Both the position numbers and the translations under genes were made by a program. Below are positions 49,252-58,180 of a stretch of DNA of 64,000 bases, piece after piece. The stretch covers positions 496,001 to 560,000 of the forward strand of contig NZ_JADCKC010000003.1 in NCBI RefSeq assembly GCF_014982805.1, in the 5' to 3' direction. Position 1 is the first letter of the stretch, and the number at the start of each line of letters is the position of its first letter. The notes beneath the pieces were generated by a model. It did no database searches, was not told the origin of the DNA, and saw nothing but the letters and a program-made list of their open reading frames with translations. Source of the DNA: Gemmiger gallinarum. Its GTDB lineage: Bacteria; Bacillota; Clostridia; Oscillospirales; Ruminococcaceae.

Positions 49252-50717
49252 TGGGGAAGAACCTCCTTGATATCGAAACTTTCGCGGATACTATGTCTTG
49301 CGGCGGCCAGGTCGGCAAACTCGCCGCCGTGGATCATCTGAATGACCAGGTTGCCGATGGCAGTGCCCTCCACCGGGCCGGCGTAGACCGGCAGGCCGGT
49401 AACCTGTGCGGTCATATGGTTGAGGTAATTGTCCTGGCAGCCGCCGCCCACAATGTTGATGCTGGTGTACTGCCTGCCGGTGAGGGCGGACAGCCCCGCG
49501 ATGGCATCCCTGTAGCAGCGGGTCAGGCTGCGGTAGACGCACTGCATGAGCTCTCCCACCGTGCGGGGCACGGCCTGGCCGCTCCCGGCGCAGGCCTTCT
49601 GCACGGCGGCGATCATGCTGTCGGGGGCCAGGAAAGCGTCGTCGTTGGCGTCCACCACCGACGGGAAATCGGCGGCAGATTCAGCGGCGGCGATGAGGTC
49701 GGGGAAGCTCCACTGCCTCTCCCCTGCCTTCACATCCAGCGTCCAGGCGGCCCGCTCCTTGCCGGCCACGTAATCCACACCGTTGAGCTCCCGGCGGATG
49801 GACTGGATCATCCACAGGCCCATGATGTTTTTCAGATACCGGAAACGGTGCCAGGCGCCGCCCTCATTGGTGAAGTTCTGCCTGCGGCTTTCCTCAGTGG
49901 TGATGGGGTCCCTGTTCTCCACCCCCAGCAGGCTCCAGGTGCCGCTGGAAAGGTAGACGGCGTTGTCATCCCGGGCCGGCACCGCCAGAAAGGCCGAACC
50001 GGTGTCGTGGGTGGCGGGCAGGATGACGGTGGTCTGGAAACCGACCTCTTTTGCAATCTCCTCCCGCAGAGGGCCCACCACCGTGCCGGGCATGGACAGG
50101 GGGCCGAAAAGCCTCCGGGGCAGGCCCAGGGTGTCCAGCAGTTCCCGGTCCCAGGTCTTTTTGACGGCGTTCACCAGCCCGGTGCTGGTGGCGTTGGTGT
50201 ACTCCTGCTTCTGCACCCCGGTGAGCAGGTAGTTGAAGTAGTCGGGGATCATCAGCAGGCTGTGGGCAGCCTCCAACTGCTCGGGGTGTTCTTTCTGCAG
50301 CGCGGCCAGCTGGTAGATGGTGTTGAAGAGCTGCTTCTGGATGCCGGTCTTTGCGTAGAGGGACTGGGGCGGGATCAGGGCCTCCACCCGCTCATCCATG
50401 CCTGCGGTGCGGCCGTCCCGGTAGGCCACCGCATCTCCCAGGCGCTTGCCCGCACTGTCCAGCAGGACGAAATCCACCGCCCAGGTATCGATGCCCACAG
50501 TGGCGGGAATGACCCCTTTTGCCTTGCAGGCCTTGAGGCCGTCCAGAATGCCCTGCCAGAGATGGTCCACATCCCAGCAGTCATGGCCGCCGCTGCGCAC
50601 CTGGCGGTTGTCGAAGCGGTGGATCTCCTCCAGCTGCATGCGGCCGTCCACCACACGGCCCAGAATATGGCGCCCGCTGGAGGCGCCGATGTCGATGGCA
50701 AGATAACTGTTTTCCAT
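49248..50717 (-). CDS. rhaB: Rhamnulokinase
   Basis: 489 residues, FGGY family. YLAIDIGASSGRHILGRVVDGRM phosphate-binding start, VGIDTWAVDFVLLDSAG, LPATHDTGSAFLAVPA, and NIVGGGCQDNYLNHMTA near the C-terminus. Phosphorylates L-rhamnulose. Start at the ATG after GGGAGGGTCCGG; 27 upstream in-frame residues have no support. First gene of the operon, divergent from an AraC regulator. Confidence 0.93.
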   Translation of the reverse strand: MENSYLAIDIGASSGRHILGRVVDGRMQLEEIHRFDNRQVRSGGHDCWDVDHLWQGILDGLKACKAKGVIPATVGIDTWAVDFVLLDSAGKRLGDAVAYRDGRTAGMDERVEALIPPQSLYAKTGIQKQLFNTIYQLAALQKEHPEQLEAAHSLLMIPDYFNYLLTGVQKQEYTNATSTGLVNAVKKTWDRELLDTLGLPRRLFGPLSMPGTVVGPLREEIAKEVGFQTTVILPATHDTGSAFLAVPARDDNAVYLSSGTWSLLGVENRDPITTEESRRQNFTNEGGAWHRFRYLKNIMGLWMIQSIRRELNGVDYVAGKERAAWTLDVKAGERQWSFPDLIAAAESAADFPSVVDANDDAFLAPDSMIAAVQKACAGSGQAVPRTVGELMQCVYRSLTRCYRDAIAGLSALTGRQYTSINIVGGGCQDNYLNHMTAQVTGLPVYAGPVEGTAIGNLVIQMIHGGEFADLAAARHSIRESFDIKEVLPQ

Positions 50718-50762
50718 CCGGACCCTCCCTGTCTCAGATTTTCTGACTCTATTGTAACGGTT

Positions 50763-50815
50763 CTTATTTGCACGCAAAAGGACGATTTTGGGGAACAATC
50801 AGGACCTTATTTGCA
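50763..50815. promoter_or_regulatory. Two 10-bp direct repeats, candidate AraC-family operator
   Basis: CTTATTTGCA at 50763-50772 and 50806-50815, 43 bp apart start to start (about four helical turns), in the rhaB/araC divergent region. The second overlaps the araC -35; the first lies just upstream of the rhaB promoter (TACAAT, minus strand 50756-50751). Confidence 0.6.
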
Positions 50816-50839
50816 GTTTTTCGTCATTTGTGCTATGCT
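50811..50839 (+). promoter_or_regulatory. Promoter of the AraC regulator gene
   Basis: TTGCAG 50811-50816, 17 bp, TATGCT 50834-50839 with extended -10 TG. Confidence 0.7.
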
Positions 50840-50858
50840 GAGGGCGGGAGGGTTGTGC

Positions 50859-51836
50859 ATGAATGCCAAACTGTTGGAACAGCTGCAGAAAATCACCGAG
50901 GAGGAGCGCGCCATCCTGGATGGCGACAGCGAGGTCCAGCGGGAGCGCTATACCTCCCGCCGGGATTTTGTCATCGACAGCGAGAAGCTGCTGGAACACG
51001 GCAAGCTCATCGAGATCCGTCCCCACACCCGGTTTGTCCACTTTCCCCGCCACCGGCACAACTATGTGGAGATGCTCTACATGTGCAGCGGGTCCACCAC
51101 CCATATCCTCAACGGAACCCGCAGGCTGGTGCTGGAAACGGGGGACCTGCTCTTTCTCAACCAGGCGGCCTACCATGAGATCCTGCCCGCCGCAGCCGGG
51201 GATGTGGGGGTAAACTTCATTATTCTGCCCCAGTTTTTCGACCGCTGCATCCCCATGCTGGAACAGGAAAACGTATTGCGGGACTTTCTCATCTCCACCC
51301 TGGCGGGGGAATCCACCTTCTCGGGCTATCTGCATGTGTCGGCCCACGACATCCTGCCGGTGCAGAATCTTCTGGAGAACATGATCTGGACCCTGCTGGA
51401 AAAAAAGTCCGGGGTCAACACCCTCAACCAGACCACTATGGGGCTGCTGCTCCTCAACCTGGCTCAGTTTGCCGAGGAGATCAACCGCACCGGCCCCGGC
51501 GTACAGGATGAAAACACCGTTTTCACCGTCCTCAAGTACATCGAGACCTATTATAAAGACGGCACGCTGGAGGATATCTCCGCCCAGCTGCATCAGCCGC
51601 CCTACTGGGTGAGCCGTCTGCTCAAGCACCACACCGGGCAGAACTTCAAGCAGCTTTTGCAGCAGCGCAAATTGCAGCAGGCCGCCTATCTGCTGGCCAA
51701 CACCCGGCTGGCGGTGGATGCCGTGCGGGAGGCCATCGGCTACGAGAACAGCAGCTACTTTTACCGCAAGTTCCGGGAGAAATACGGCTGCTCCCCTGCC
51801 GATTTCCGCCAGCAGAAGGCCTCCGCCGCCCGCTGA
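50859..51836 (+). CDS. AraC family regulator with N-terminal cupin, likely rhamnose activator
   Basis: 325 residues. The cupin ligand domain (about 50-130: RFVHFPRHRHNYVEMLYMCSGSTTHILNGTRRLVLETGDLLFLNQ) precedes a double HTH (about 220-318: LEDISAQLHQPPYWVSRLLKHHTGQNFKQLLQQRKLQQAAYLLANTRLAVDAVREAIGYENSSYFYRKFREKYGCSPADFR). Divergent to rhaB with a shared operator region, so it probably activates the rha operon on binding the sugar. A much longer in-frame extension upstream is antisense to rhaB and is not coding. Confidence 0.92.
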   Translation: MNAKLLEQLQKITEEERAILDGDSEVQRERYTSRRDFVIDSEKLLEHGKLIEIRPHTRFVHFPRHRHNYVEMLYMCSGSTTHILNGTRRLVLETGDLLFLNQAAYHEILPAAAGDVGVNFIILPQFFDRCIPMLEQENVLRDFLISTLAGESTFSGYLHVSAHDILPVQNLLENMIWTLLEKKSGVNTLNQTTMGLLLLNLAQFAEEINRTGPGVQDENTVFTVLKYIETYYKDGTLEDISAQLHQPPYWVSRLLKHHTGQNFKQLLQQRKLQQAAYLLANTRLAVDAVREAIGYENSSYFYRKFREKYGCSPADFRQQKASAAR

Positions 51837-51851
51837 ACCCGGCCTTTTGCG

Positions 51852-51880
51852 TTGCCTTTTCCCGCCGCCTCTGCTATACT
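51852..51880 (+). promoter_or_regulatory. Promoter of the small 84-residue protein gene
   Basis: TTGCCT 51852-51857, 17 bp, TATACT 51875-51880 with extended -10 TG. Confidence 0.65.
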
Positions 51881-51935
51881 GAGAAAAAGAACGGTTCCGC
51901 CTTGCAGGCGCACCGGCAGAGAAAGGGGCAGGAAG

Positions 51936-52190
51936 ATGATTTCCATTTTCAACCGCAGTGAGCTGACTGTCTGCGGCACGCTGGAACAGAGCCGGAAGGT
52001 TTCCGCCGCCCTGGAGCAGGCAGGCATTGAGTATCATGTGGCATCCCGCAGCCGCACCTCCCCGTCGGTCTTTGCGGCGGGCAGCCGGGAACGGTCGGGG
52101 ACCTTCGGCCAGAGCATGGCGGATTCCTGGACCTACACCATCTATGTGAAGCGCGACGACCTGGAACGCGCCCGGGCCTGCCTGCGCTGA
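51936..52190 (+). CDS. Small conserved protein, DUF2007-like
   Basis: 84 residues. A ferredoxin-like beta-alpha-beta pattern is visible (LTVCGTLEQSRKVSAALEQAGIEYHVAS ... YTIYVKRDDLERARACL), as in the putative signal-transducing DUF2007 domain, which binds nothing known. Its own promoter and a strong terminator mark it as a real monocistronic gene. Start after AAAGGGGCAGGAAG. Confidence 0.75.
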   Translation: MISIFNRSELTVCGTLEQSRKVSAALEQAGIEYHVASRSRTSPSVFAAGSRERSGTFGQSMADSWTYTIYVKRDDLERARACLR

Positions 52191-52217
52191 GAGTTTCCTC
52201 TCCGGACAAAAGCAAAA

Positions 52218-52260
52218 AACCTCCCCGTCTGTGCACACTGCACAGGCGGGGAGGTTCGTT
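52218..52260. terminator. Bidirectional terminator
   Basis: AACCTCCCCG-t-CTGTGCA / TGCACAG-g-CGGGGAGGTT stem (52218-52256), A6 on the left and T-rich on the right. Confidence 0.88.
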
Positions 52261-52311
52261 TTTATGTTTTCTGCCCCTTGTCAATGACGGGGCAAATTTT
52301 GACAGTCCGGA

Positions 52312-55300
52312 TCAGCGCTTGCGACGCTTACGCAGAACGATCAAAACCACGATCGCAACCACGGCGACAACAGCCAGCCCGATCAGCAGGCCCAGGGGCA
52401 TGTCGTCACTGGTCTGCGGGATCACAGACGCCGCGGCCGGGGTGGGTGTGGGCTGACCCCAGGTCCCGTTCTCCTTTGCCTCGGCGATGTCGGGATGCTC
52501 GTCCGGCTGTTCCTCGGTGACGGTGGTGGTCTGGGTGTTATCCCACATCAGAACAAAGGGAGAGAAGCTGTCCGTGGTAAAGGAAATACCATAGGCATCG
52601 GTTTTGACGGAAATCGTCTCCACAGTGGCTGTTTCGATCTTGCTTTCCGCTTCGTCCGCCGTCATTTCGCGGTCCATCCCCACAAAATGAACCAGGCGGA
52701 ACTGGGTGTTGGCATCGGTGCCGTCAGGATAGGGCCAGTAGATGGTGACCGGCTTGTCCGCCTTGATCCAGGTATTGCCGTTTGCCGCATCCACCAGGTC
52801 CAGATACCGGGCCTCGGATGCAACATTCTGGAAGTCTTTGGCCGCCGTTTCCACCGCTTTGTCCGTCAGCAGTGTACGGAAGTCCTTGCCGTTCTGGGTG
52901 TTGTCCGGGGATACGATCTCGTCCACCAGCAGCGCAGGAGCTCCGTCCACGACCTGAACATCGCTGTCATTGATGGTGTAAGTGGTATCCGCAGGCAGAA
53001 CCGCGGTAATATTGCTTACTGCCTTGTCCACCTGTTCCACGATTGCCGTCGTGGTACCGGACTGGGTCACGCCGCGGATGGTCAGGCTGCCGCTGTACGC
53101 CACAGCCGCGTAGGTGGTATAACTGATCTTGCTCACGTCACCGCCGGCCTGGGTAACCTTATCGGTGTCAATCTCGGCATAGACGGTGTTCTGTTCCACC
53201 GCGCCGGGATAAATTTCCATGGTGTAGCGATTGTAAAGAGCATTGACCAGATCAAACGTATCGCTGATGTGTACCGTTCCCTCTGCATCCGTAAACTGCA
53301 TCCGGACCGGGTCCTGTCCGTCGGCAGCAACCAGGCGGTAGATATACTTTCCGTTTACCGCGCTGGTTTCTTCGCCATCATACCGCTCGATTGTCCAGGT
53401 CTTGGTACCGTTGGAGAAAGACAGGTAGGGCGACAGATCCAGTGCTGCTTCGGGATCCGCACCGAGAGCTTCTTTAAGCTGTGCGTTCAGATCCTCGGGC
53501 AGCATAATGTAGAACCCGGCCTCCGGGAGACCATTATCCGAACCGATGTTGGCGCCATTTTCGTCCACAACACCGTCGTATCCGGCGCCACCCATGTAAA
53601 TGGTGATGTCGGCGGGCGTCAGTTCCACAATGGGCATCCAGCGCAGCTCATCCTTGGTCAGCATAACATTGCTGCCGTCCTGAACCGTTTCATACAGGGG
53701 ATAATTGATCTGCTTGGCTCCGGTGTCCTCTGTGTAATAGGCATAACGGTTGGCGTTTTCCCCATTCTGGACCCGCACATTGGCTTCACCATCGCTGGCG
53801 GTCACCGCAAAGGCGCGATAGTCGGCGGGAATGGTCAGTTCACAATCGACAGCGCCATCCTTGAGAAGGTTGATGGGGCTCTCCGTATCTTCAGCGGAGG
53901 AATCGGCCGGGGTCACTTCGCCCTCGGCAAAACGGCCGTTGAGCACGGTATCCGTGACATTGACCTTGCCGCTGCCGGTGGTATCCACATCGATGGCAAA
54001 CTTGCTGCCGTCGGCATACGCGATAACGGTAGTGCCTGCGGTGATGGAAGTGGTTCCCGCCACCTTGCCGCTGTCACCCGCACCGATGGCCGATGCTCCG
54101 GCACCGCCGGTGGCCGTCACATTGGCAGTACCGGTAATGGTAATGTTGCCGGAATTATTTTTCGTAAAGCCGCTGCCCGAACCAATGGCTGCTGCACCGT
54201 AGCCGCCGGTCGCATTGACGACCGCCTGATCTTTGATGGTGATTTCGGTCATAGCGGAGGTATCCCCCACCGACATGCTTGTGCCAATGCCCGCGGCATA
54301 ATCTTTTCCTACAGCAGTCACATTGGCGGAGCCCCCGATGGTAATGCTGAGATCAGACTGACTGCTGGTGGAGGCAATGGCGCTGCCGATACCGGCGCCC
54401 ACTTCACCGCCGGTGGCTTTGACCACCGCATTGCCGGTAATCTCAATCTCCCAGGGGCTGACAAATCCATTGGCGCCCATGCCGATGGCTGCGCCACAGT
54501 AAAGCCCTATGTTTGTATAAACAGTTTGTGCCTCGACACGGGAATTTCCGTCAATCAGAATTTTGGATACTCCCTCCGGCGAAGTGCCGCCCAGGGTACT
54601 GCTGACAACAGAAGCACCAATCGCAGCCGAAGCCCCGTATGTCGTAGCCTTAACATTGGCATCGCCGGTAATATGAATCAGGCTGTCCTTATCCGTCGCT
54701 CCGATACGGCCCGTGCCAATGGCTGCTCCGGAATAGTTACTGCCTTTATTCTTTGCTTCAGCTTCTACCGTTCCGCCGGAGATCACGATGGTATTGGTAA
54801 TTCCGTCGCGCCCCGCACTCGGAACCGTATAATAATTGATGCCAGGTCCAATGCCGCAGCCGCCGCCGTAGTTGTCCACTGCCTGCACAGACACTTGGAC
54901 CATGCCGCCCTCAATGGAGATGTTGCCGCTGTCACCGGTACCGCCGGTAGAGCTTGTCGGTCCGCCGCCGCCAATGCCTGCACCGGGACCATACTGCTCC
55001 ACATGGATGGTGCCGCTCTTGATGGTGATGGTGCCGCCAGCTTCTCCGGCGCTTCCGCCCATGGCTGCGCCATGCGCTGCCGCGCTGTCTGTTCCGTTAT
55101 GGATGGTCAGAGAGCCATCGCCCTCGATGGACAACGCCTGATTGCCAGAAACGCGCAGGACGGCGTTCATGCTTTCCGCCGAATTTGTAAGAGTATTTTC
55201 ACCGGCCAGCGTAATTTTTGCGCTGCCGCTCCGAACATCGATCAAACTGGCTCCCGTCGAAGTCGTGAGATCAAGGCCGTTGATGGTGAAACTTACCTCC

Positions 55301-55698
55301 AGGCCTTCGCCGGGGTCCACCGTGATTGTATTTTCGTTGGAAGTACCGCTGATGACCAGACCTTCGTCCGGGATCTGCAATTCTTCACCATTTCCCTGAG
55401 TATAAGTACCGTTGCCAAGTACAATGGAACCGTCGGCGATGTTCAGCACCGATGATGTCCGAAGGTCACTGCCTCCATTGTCACCAGAATCTTCCTCTCC
55501 GGTGAGCAAAGCGGGGGCGTCCGTGTCCGCAGCCGCATTGGAGGCAGGCTGAGAGGTTTCCTCCGACATAACCTCCTGGCCGGCCGTATTTGGCTCTTCC
55601 TGTTCACTGTCCACCGCAAAAACGCTGACCGTGGAGAAGGTCAGCAGCATTGCGCAGGCCAGCAAAATGCTGCCGATTCGTGTTCGCATTTTTCTCAT
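52312..55698 (-). CDS. Large secreted surface protein with beta-repeat region and C-terminal anchor
   Basis: 1128 residues from the ATG after GGGAGGATTTCGCA. Signal peptide (MRKMRTRIGSILLACAMLLTFSTVSVFA). An acidic linker is followed by a beta-solenoid-like part (about 90-600) built of imperfect repeats of the type I-x-I-x-G-x-A-x-V-x-A-T ... G-A-A-I-G-x-G, seven or eight of them. Then several beta-rich domains without a name I can give. The end is QPTPTPAAASV, IPQTSDD, a 20-residue hydrophobic helix and RKRRKR, a sortase-type sorting signal with IPQTS in place of LPxTG. Probably a wall-bound adhesin or carbohydrate-binding protein. No sortase gene is in the window. Confidence 0.8.
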   Translation of the reverse strand: MRKMRTRIGSILLACAMLLTFSTVSVFAVDSEQEEPNTAGQEVMSEETSQPASNAAADTDAPALLTGEEDSGDNGGSDLRTSSVLNIADGSIVLGNGTYTQGNGEELQIPDEGLVISGTSNENTITVDPGEGLEVSFTINGLDLTTSTGASLIDVRSGSAKITLAGENTLTNSAESMNAVLRVSGNQALSIEGDGSLTIHNGTDSAAAHGAAMGGSAGEAGGTITIKSGTIHVEQYGPGAGIGGGGPTSSTGGTGDSGNISIEGGMVQVSVQAVDNYGGGCGIGPGINYYTVPSAGRDGITNTIVISGGTVEAEAKNKGSNYSGAAIGTGRIGATDKDSLIHITGDANVKATTYGASAAIGASVVSSTLGGTSPEGVSKILIDGNSRVEAQTVYTNIGLYCGAAIGMGANGFVSPWEIEITGNAVVKATGGEVGAGIGSAIASTSSQSDLSITIGGSANVTAVGKDYAAGIGTSMSVGDTSAMTEITIKDQAVVNATGGYGAAAIGSGSGFTKNNSGNITITGTANVTATGGAGASAIGAGDSGKVAGTTSITAGTTVIAYADGSKFAIDVDTTGSGKVNVTDTVLNGRFAEGEVTPADSSAEDTESPINLLKDGAVDCELTIPADYRAFAVTASDGEANVRVQNGENANRYAYYTEDTGAKQINYPLYETVQDGSNVMLTKDELRWMPIVELTPADITIYMGGAGYDGVVDENGANIGSDNGLPEAGFYIMLPEDLNAQLKEALGADPEAALDLSPYLSFSNGTKTWTIERYDGEETSAVNGKYIYRLVAADGQDPVRMQFTDAEGTVHISDTFDLVNALYNRYTMEIYPGAVEQNTVYAEIDTDKVTQAGGDVSKISYTTYAAVAYSGSLTIRGVTQSGTTTAIVEQVDKAVSNITAVLPADTTYTINDSDVQVVDGAPALLVDEIVSPDNTQNGKDFRTLLTDKAVETAAKDFQNVASEARYLDLVDAANGNTWIKADKPVTIYWPYPDGTDANTQFRLVHFVGMDREMTADEAESKIETATVETISVKTDAYGISFTTDSFSPFVLMWDNTQTTTVTEEQPDEHPDIAEAKENGTWGQPTPTPAAASVIPQTSDDMPLGLLIGLAVVAVVAIVVLIVLRKRRKR

Positions 55699-56130
55699 TG
55701 CGAAATCCTCCCATTCATTTTTCTCTGTCTCCTGCAATCCGCGTCCGGACGCAGGCGATATACAAAACCAGCTGAAAGCCGGGGCGAAGCTGCCAACAAA
55801 GCAAGTTTTTTTCTTTACCGCTCTGCCGTATTTCAGGGGCGTAATTCTACATAATTGTTATTTTATTGTATTAGTGCCGCCAAAAAAGCCGGCATGCAGC
55901 GCCGTGCCGATTTCCGCTGATTTTTGTTCTATTGTATCGTAACATGTTATTTTTTCTTTTTCAAGCGATAACATATGGTTCCTGTGGCAGAAAGCCGCAA
56001 TTCGTCAAAAAGCATTCATTTGTTCCATATCATTTTATACTTTTTAACATTTTCTGTTGTTTTTATGAGTGTCATTTCCCTTTCTCTGCCCGTTTCAGCC
56101 GCGGGATGCCGTTCCGTCAGCAGGGCGCAA
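55699..56130. other. AT-rich intergenic region, leader of the surface protein
   Basis: About 430 bp without a gene. The minus-strand promoter near 55936-55964 leaves a 230-nt untranslated leader whose function is not evident; I found no riboswitch match. The rest (55965-56130) is AT-rich and featureless. Confidence 0.5.
55936..55964 (-). promoter_or_regulatory. Promoter of the surface protein gene
   Basis: Minus strand TTGAAA (55964-55959), 17 bp, TACGAT (55941-55936). Confidence 0.6.
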
Positions 56131-56192
56131 AAAACCGCCCTGCGGGCGCGGGGCTGAGCTTGCTGGCAGGCCCCGCCCCTCAGGGCGGAAAA
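56131..56192 (-). terminator. Terminator of the Amt-PII gene
   Basis: Minus strand CCGCCCTGA ... CAGGGCGG stem with an inner GGGGC/GCCCC helix, followed by U6. Confidence 0.75.
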
Positions 56193-56222
56193 GAGATAAG
56201 AAAATATGGATGTTGCGGGGAG

Positions 56223-57938
56223 TTACTCCACATCCTGCAGAGCGGCATAGTCGCTCTCACCGGTGCGGACCTTGACAACACGGGCAACGTTATAGACAAA
56301 GATCTTGCCGTCGCCGATGTGGCCGGTGTACAGGGTACGGGTGGCGGTATCGATGATCTTTTCCACAGGGATCTTGCTGACGACGACCTCCACCTTGACC
56401 TTGGGCATCAGGGTCATGTCGACTTCAGCACCGCGGTATTTCTCACCGCTGCCTTTCTGCAGGCCGCAGCCCATGACCTGGGTCACTGTCATGCCGGTGA
56501 CGCCGATGGCATTGAGGGCACGCTTGAGCGCGTCGAACTTGGCAAGCTGCAGGATGATGACCACCTTGTGCATGCCGCTGTCCAACTCGGCGGGCAGGGG
56601 GTCCTCCCGCTGGACCTTGACGGCGGCGGCAACCTTGGCCGGGCTGGCCTTTTCCAGGTCGTCCTCACCCAGGTCGGTGTTCTCATTGACAGACAGGTCG
56701 GCATAGGTGGCATCGTTGATGGCAAAGCCGGAGTAGGCGGAAGCCAGGCCATGCTCGTGGATATCCAGACCGTCGATCTCTTCCTGCTCGGTCACGCGCA
56801 GGCCGACGGTCTTCTTGATGATGGTGAAGATGATGAACATAGCAACCAGGACCCAGGCTGCAACGCTGACAGCGCCCAGAGCCTGAACGCCCAGCTTGGC
56901 GAAGCCGCCGCCGTAGAAGAGGCCGCCCTCGGTAGCGAAGAGGCCGACAGCCAGGGTGCCCCACAGGCCGTTGGCAAAGTGGACGGAGACAGCACCCACG
57001 GGGTCATCGATCTTGGCGATGTTGTCGAAGAACTCAACGGAGAAGACGCACAGGACACCGGCAACGATACCGATGATGGCAGCGCCGAAGGGATCGACCA
57101 CATCGCAGCCTGCGGTGATGGCGACCAGGCCGGCCAGAGCGCCGTTGAAGGTCAGAGAAACATCGGGCTTGCCGTAGCGGATCCAGGTGGTGATCAGGGC
57201 AGCGCAGGTAGCCAGAGCAGCGGCCAGGTTGGTGTTGAAGCAGATGAGGCCGGCGGAAACCATGGTGTCGTCACCGGTCATGGAGACGGTGGAACCGCCG
57301 TTGAAACCGAACCAGCAGAACCACAGGATGAAAACGCCCAGAGCCATAGCCGTCAGGTTGTGGCCGGGGATTGCACGGGCCTTGCCGTCCTTGCCGTACT
57401 TGCCGATACGGGGGCCCAGCATGGCAGCGCCCAGCATAGCGGTGAGGCCGCCCACGAAGTGGACTGCGGTGGAACCGGCAAAGTCATGGAAGCCCAGCTG
57501 GCTCAGCCAGCCGCCGCCCCAGATCCAGTGACCGGAGATGGGGTAAACGATGAGGCTGATGGCTGCCGAATAGAGGCAGTAAGCGCTGAACTTGGTGCGC
57601 TCGGCCATGGAACCGGAAACGATGGTGGCGGCGGTGGCGCAGAACACAGTCTGGAACACCACGTAGACCCACAGGGGCAGGGAACCGAAGTCGTAGCTGC
57701 CCTGGATGAAGGGATCAAAGCCGCCGATCAAAGCGCCGGAGCCCGCAAACATGACGCCGAAGCCAACCAGCCAGAAGCAGGGGGTGCCGATACAAAAATC
57801 CATCATGTTTTTCATGAGGATGTTGCCGGTGTTTTTTGCGCGGGTCAAGCCTGCTTCGCACAAAGCAAAGCCCGCCTGCATAAAAAAGACCAGAAACGCC
57901 GCAACCAGCGTCCATATCACGTCGGAAGAATTGTACAT
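56223..57938 (-). CDS. Ammonium transporter AmtB fused to a C-terminal PII domain
   Basis: 571 residues in two parts. Residues 1-380 are an 11-helix Amt transporter with the pore twin histidines His 160 (STAVHFVGG) and His 320 (VSVHFANG). After a 70-residue acidic linker (385-455) comes a PII domain (456-560) with the T-loop QKGSGEKYRGAEVD (Tyr 501) and the signature TGHIGDGKIFVYNV. PII normally blocks AmtB as a separate trimer when glutamine is high; here each subunit carries its own. The frame is continuous, so the fusion is not an artefact of a missed stop. A hairpin leader precedes it. Confidence 0.93.
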   Translation of the reverse strand: MYNSSDVIWTLVAAFLVFFMQAGFALCEAGLTRAKNTGNILMKNMMDFCIGTPCFWLVGFGVMFAGSGALIGGFDPFIQGSYDFGSLPLWVYVVFQTVFCATAATIVSGSMAERTKFSAYCLYSAAISLIVYPISGHWIWGGGWLSQLGFHDFAGSTAVHFVGGLTAMLGAAMLGPRIGKYGKDGKARAIPGHNLTAMALGVFILWFCWFGFNGGSTVSMTGDDTMVSAGLICFNTNLAAALATCAALITTWIRYGKPDVSLTFNGALAGLVAITAGCDVVDPFGAAIIGIVAGVLCVFSVEFFDNIAKIDDPVGAVSVHFANGLWGTLAVGLFATEGGLFYGGGFAKLGVQALGAVSVAAWVLVAMFIIFTIIKKTVGLRVTEQEEIDGLDIHEHGLASAYSGFAINDATYADLSVNENTDLGEDDLEKASPAKVAAAVKVQREDPLPAELDSGMHKVVIILQLAKFDALKRALNAIGVTGMTVTQVMGCGLQKGSGEKYRGAEVDMTLMPKVKVEVVVSKIPVEKIIDTATRTLYTGHIGDGKIFVYNVARVVKVRTGESDYAALQDVE

Positions 57939-57970
57939 ATACGATCTCTCCTCTCAGCATACTCCCCACC

Positions 57971-58001
57971 GCGGTACCTCCCGGGGAGAAGGTTGTACCG
58001 C
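57971..58001 (-). promoter_or_regulatory. Leader hairpin of amtB
   Basis: Minus strand GCGGTAC ... GTACCGC (7-bp stem, 17-base loop) between the terminator-like hairpin and the start codon. Confidence 0.45.
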
Positions 58002-58008
58002 AAACAGG

Positions 58009-58041
58009 AAAGGCGCCGAGGATGATCTCCTCGGCGCCTTT
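58009..58041. terminator. Terminator-like hairpin between ftsH and amtB
   Basis: Perfect 14-bp stem AAAGGCGCCGAGGA / TCCTCGGCGCCTTT with a 5-base loop. It can end ftsH transcripts, but it also lies within about 5 nt of the predicted amtB transcript start, so it may regulate amtB. Confidence 0.75.
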
Positions 58042-58052
58042 GCCTTGGCACT

Positions 58053-58082
58053 AGTATATGCACGTTTTTCCGCCTGCGTCAA
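58053..58082 (-). promoter_or_regulatory. Promoter of amtB
   Basis: Minus strand TTGACG (58082-58077), 18 bp, TATACT (58058-58053). Confidence 0.65.
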
Positions 58083-58180
58083 GCGGTTTTTTCAAAATCA
58101 TGCGATTTGCTCAAACAGCGAGGGAAACTTCCCGGCCATGTTTGTGCAGTTTTGGAGGAATCGTCATCGGTTTACCCGCA

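Noticed and set aside
49251-50858. Upstream in-frame extension of the AraC gene (861-residue frame)
   Set aside because: Antisense to rhaB, with a good promoter and ribosome site just before the ATG at 50859; the AraC-cupin domains are complete without it.
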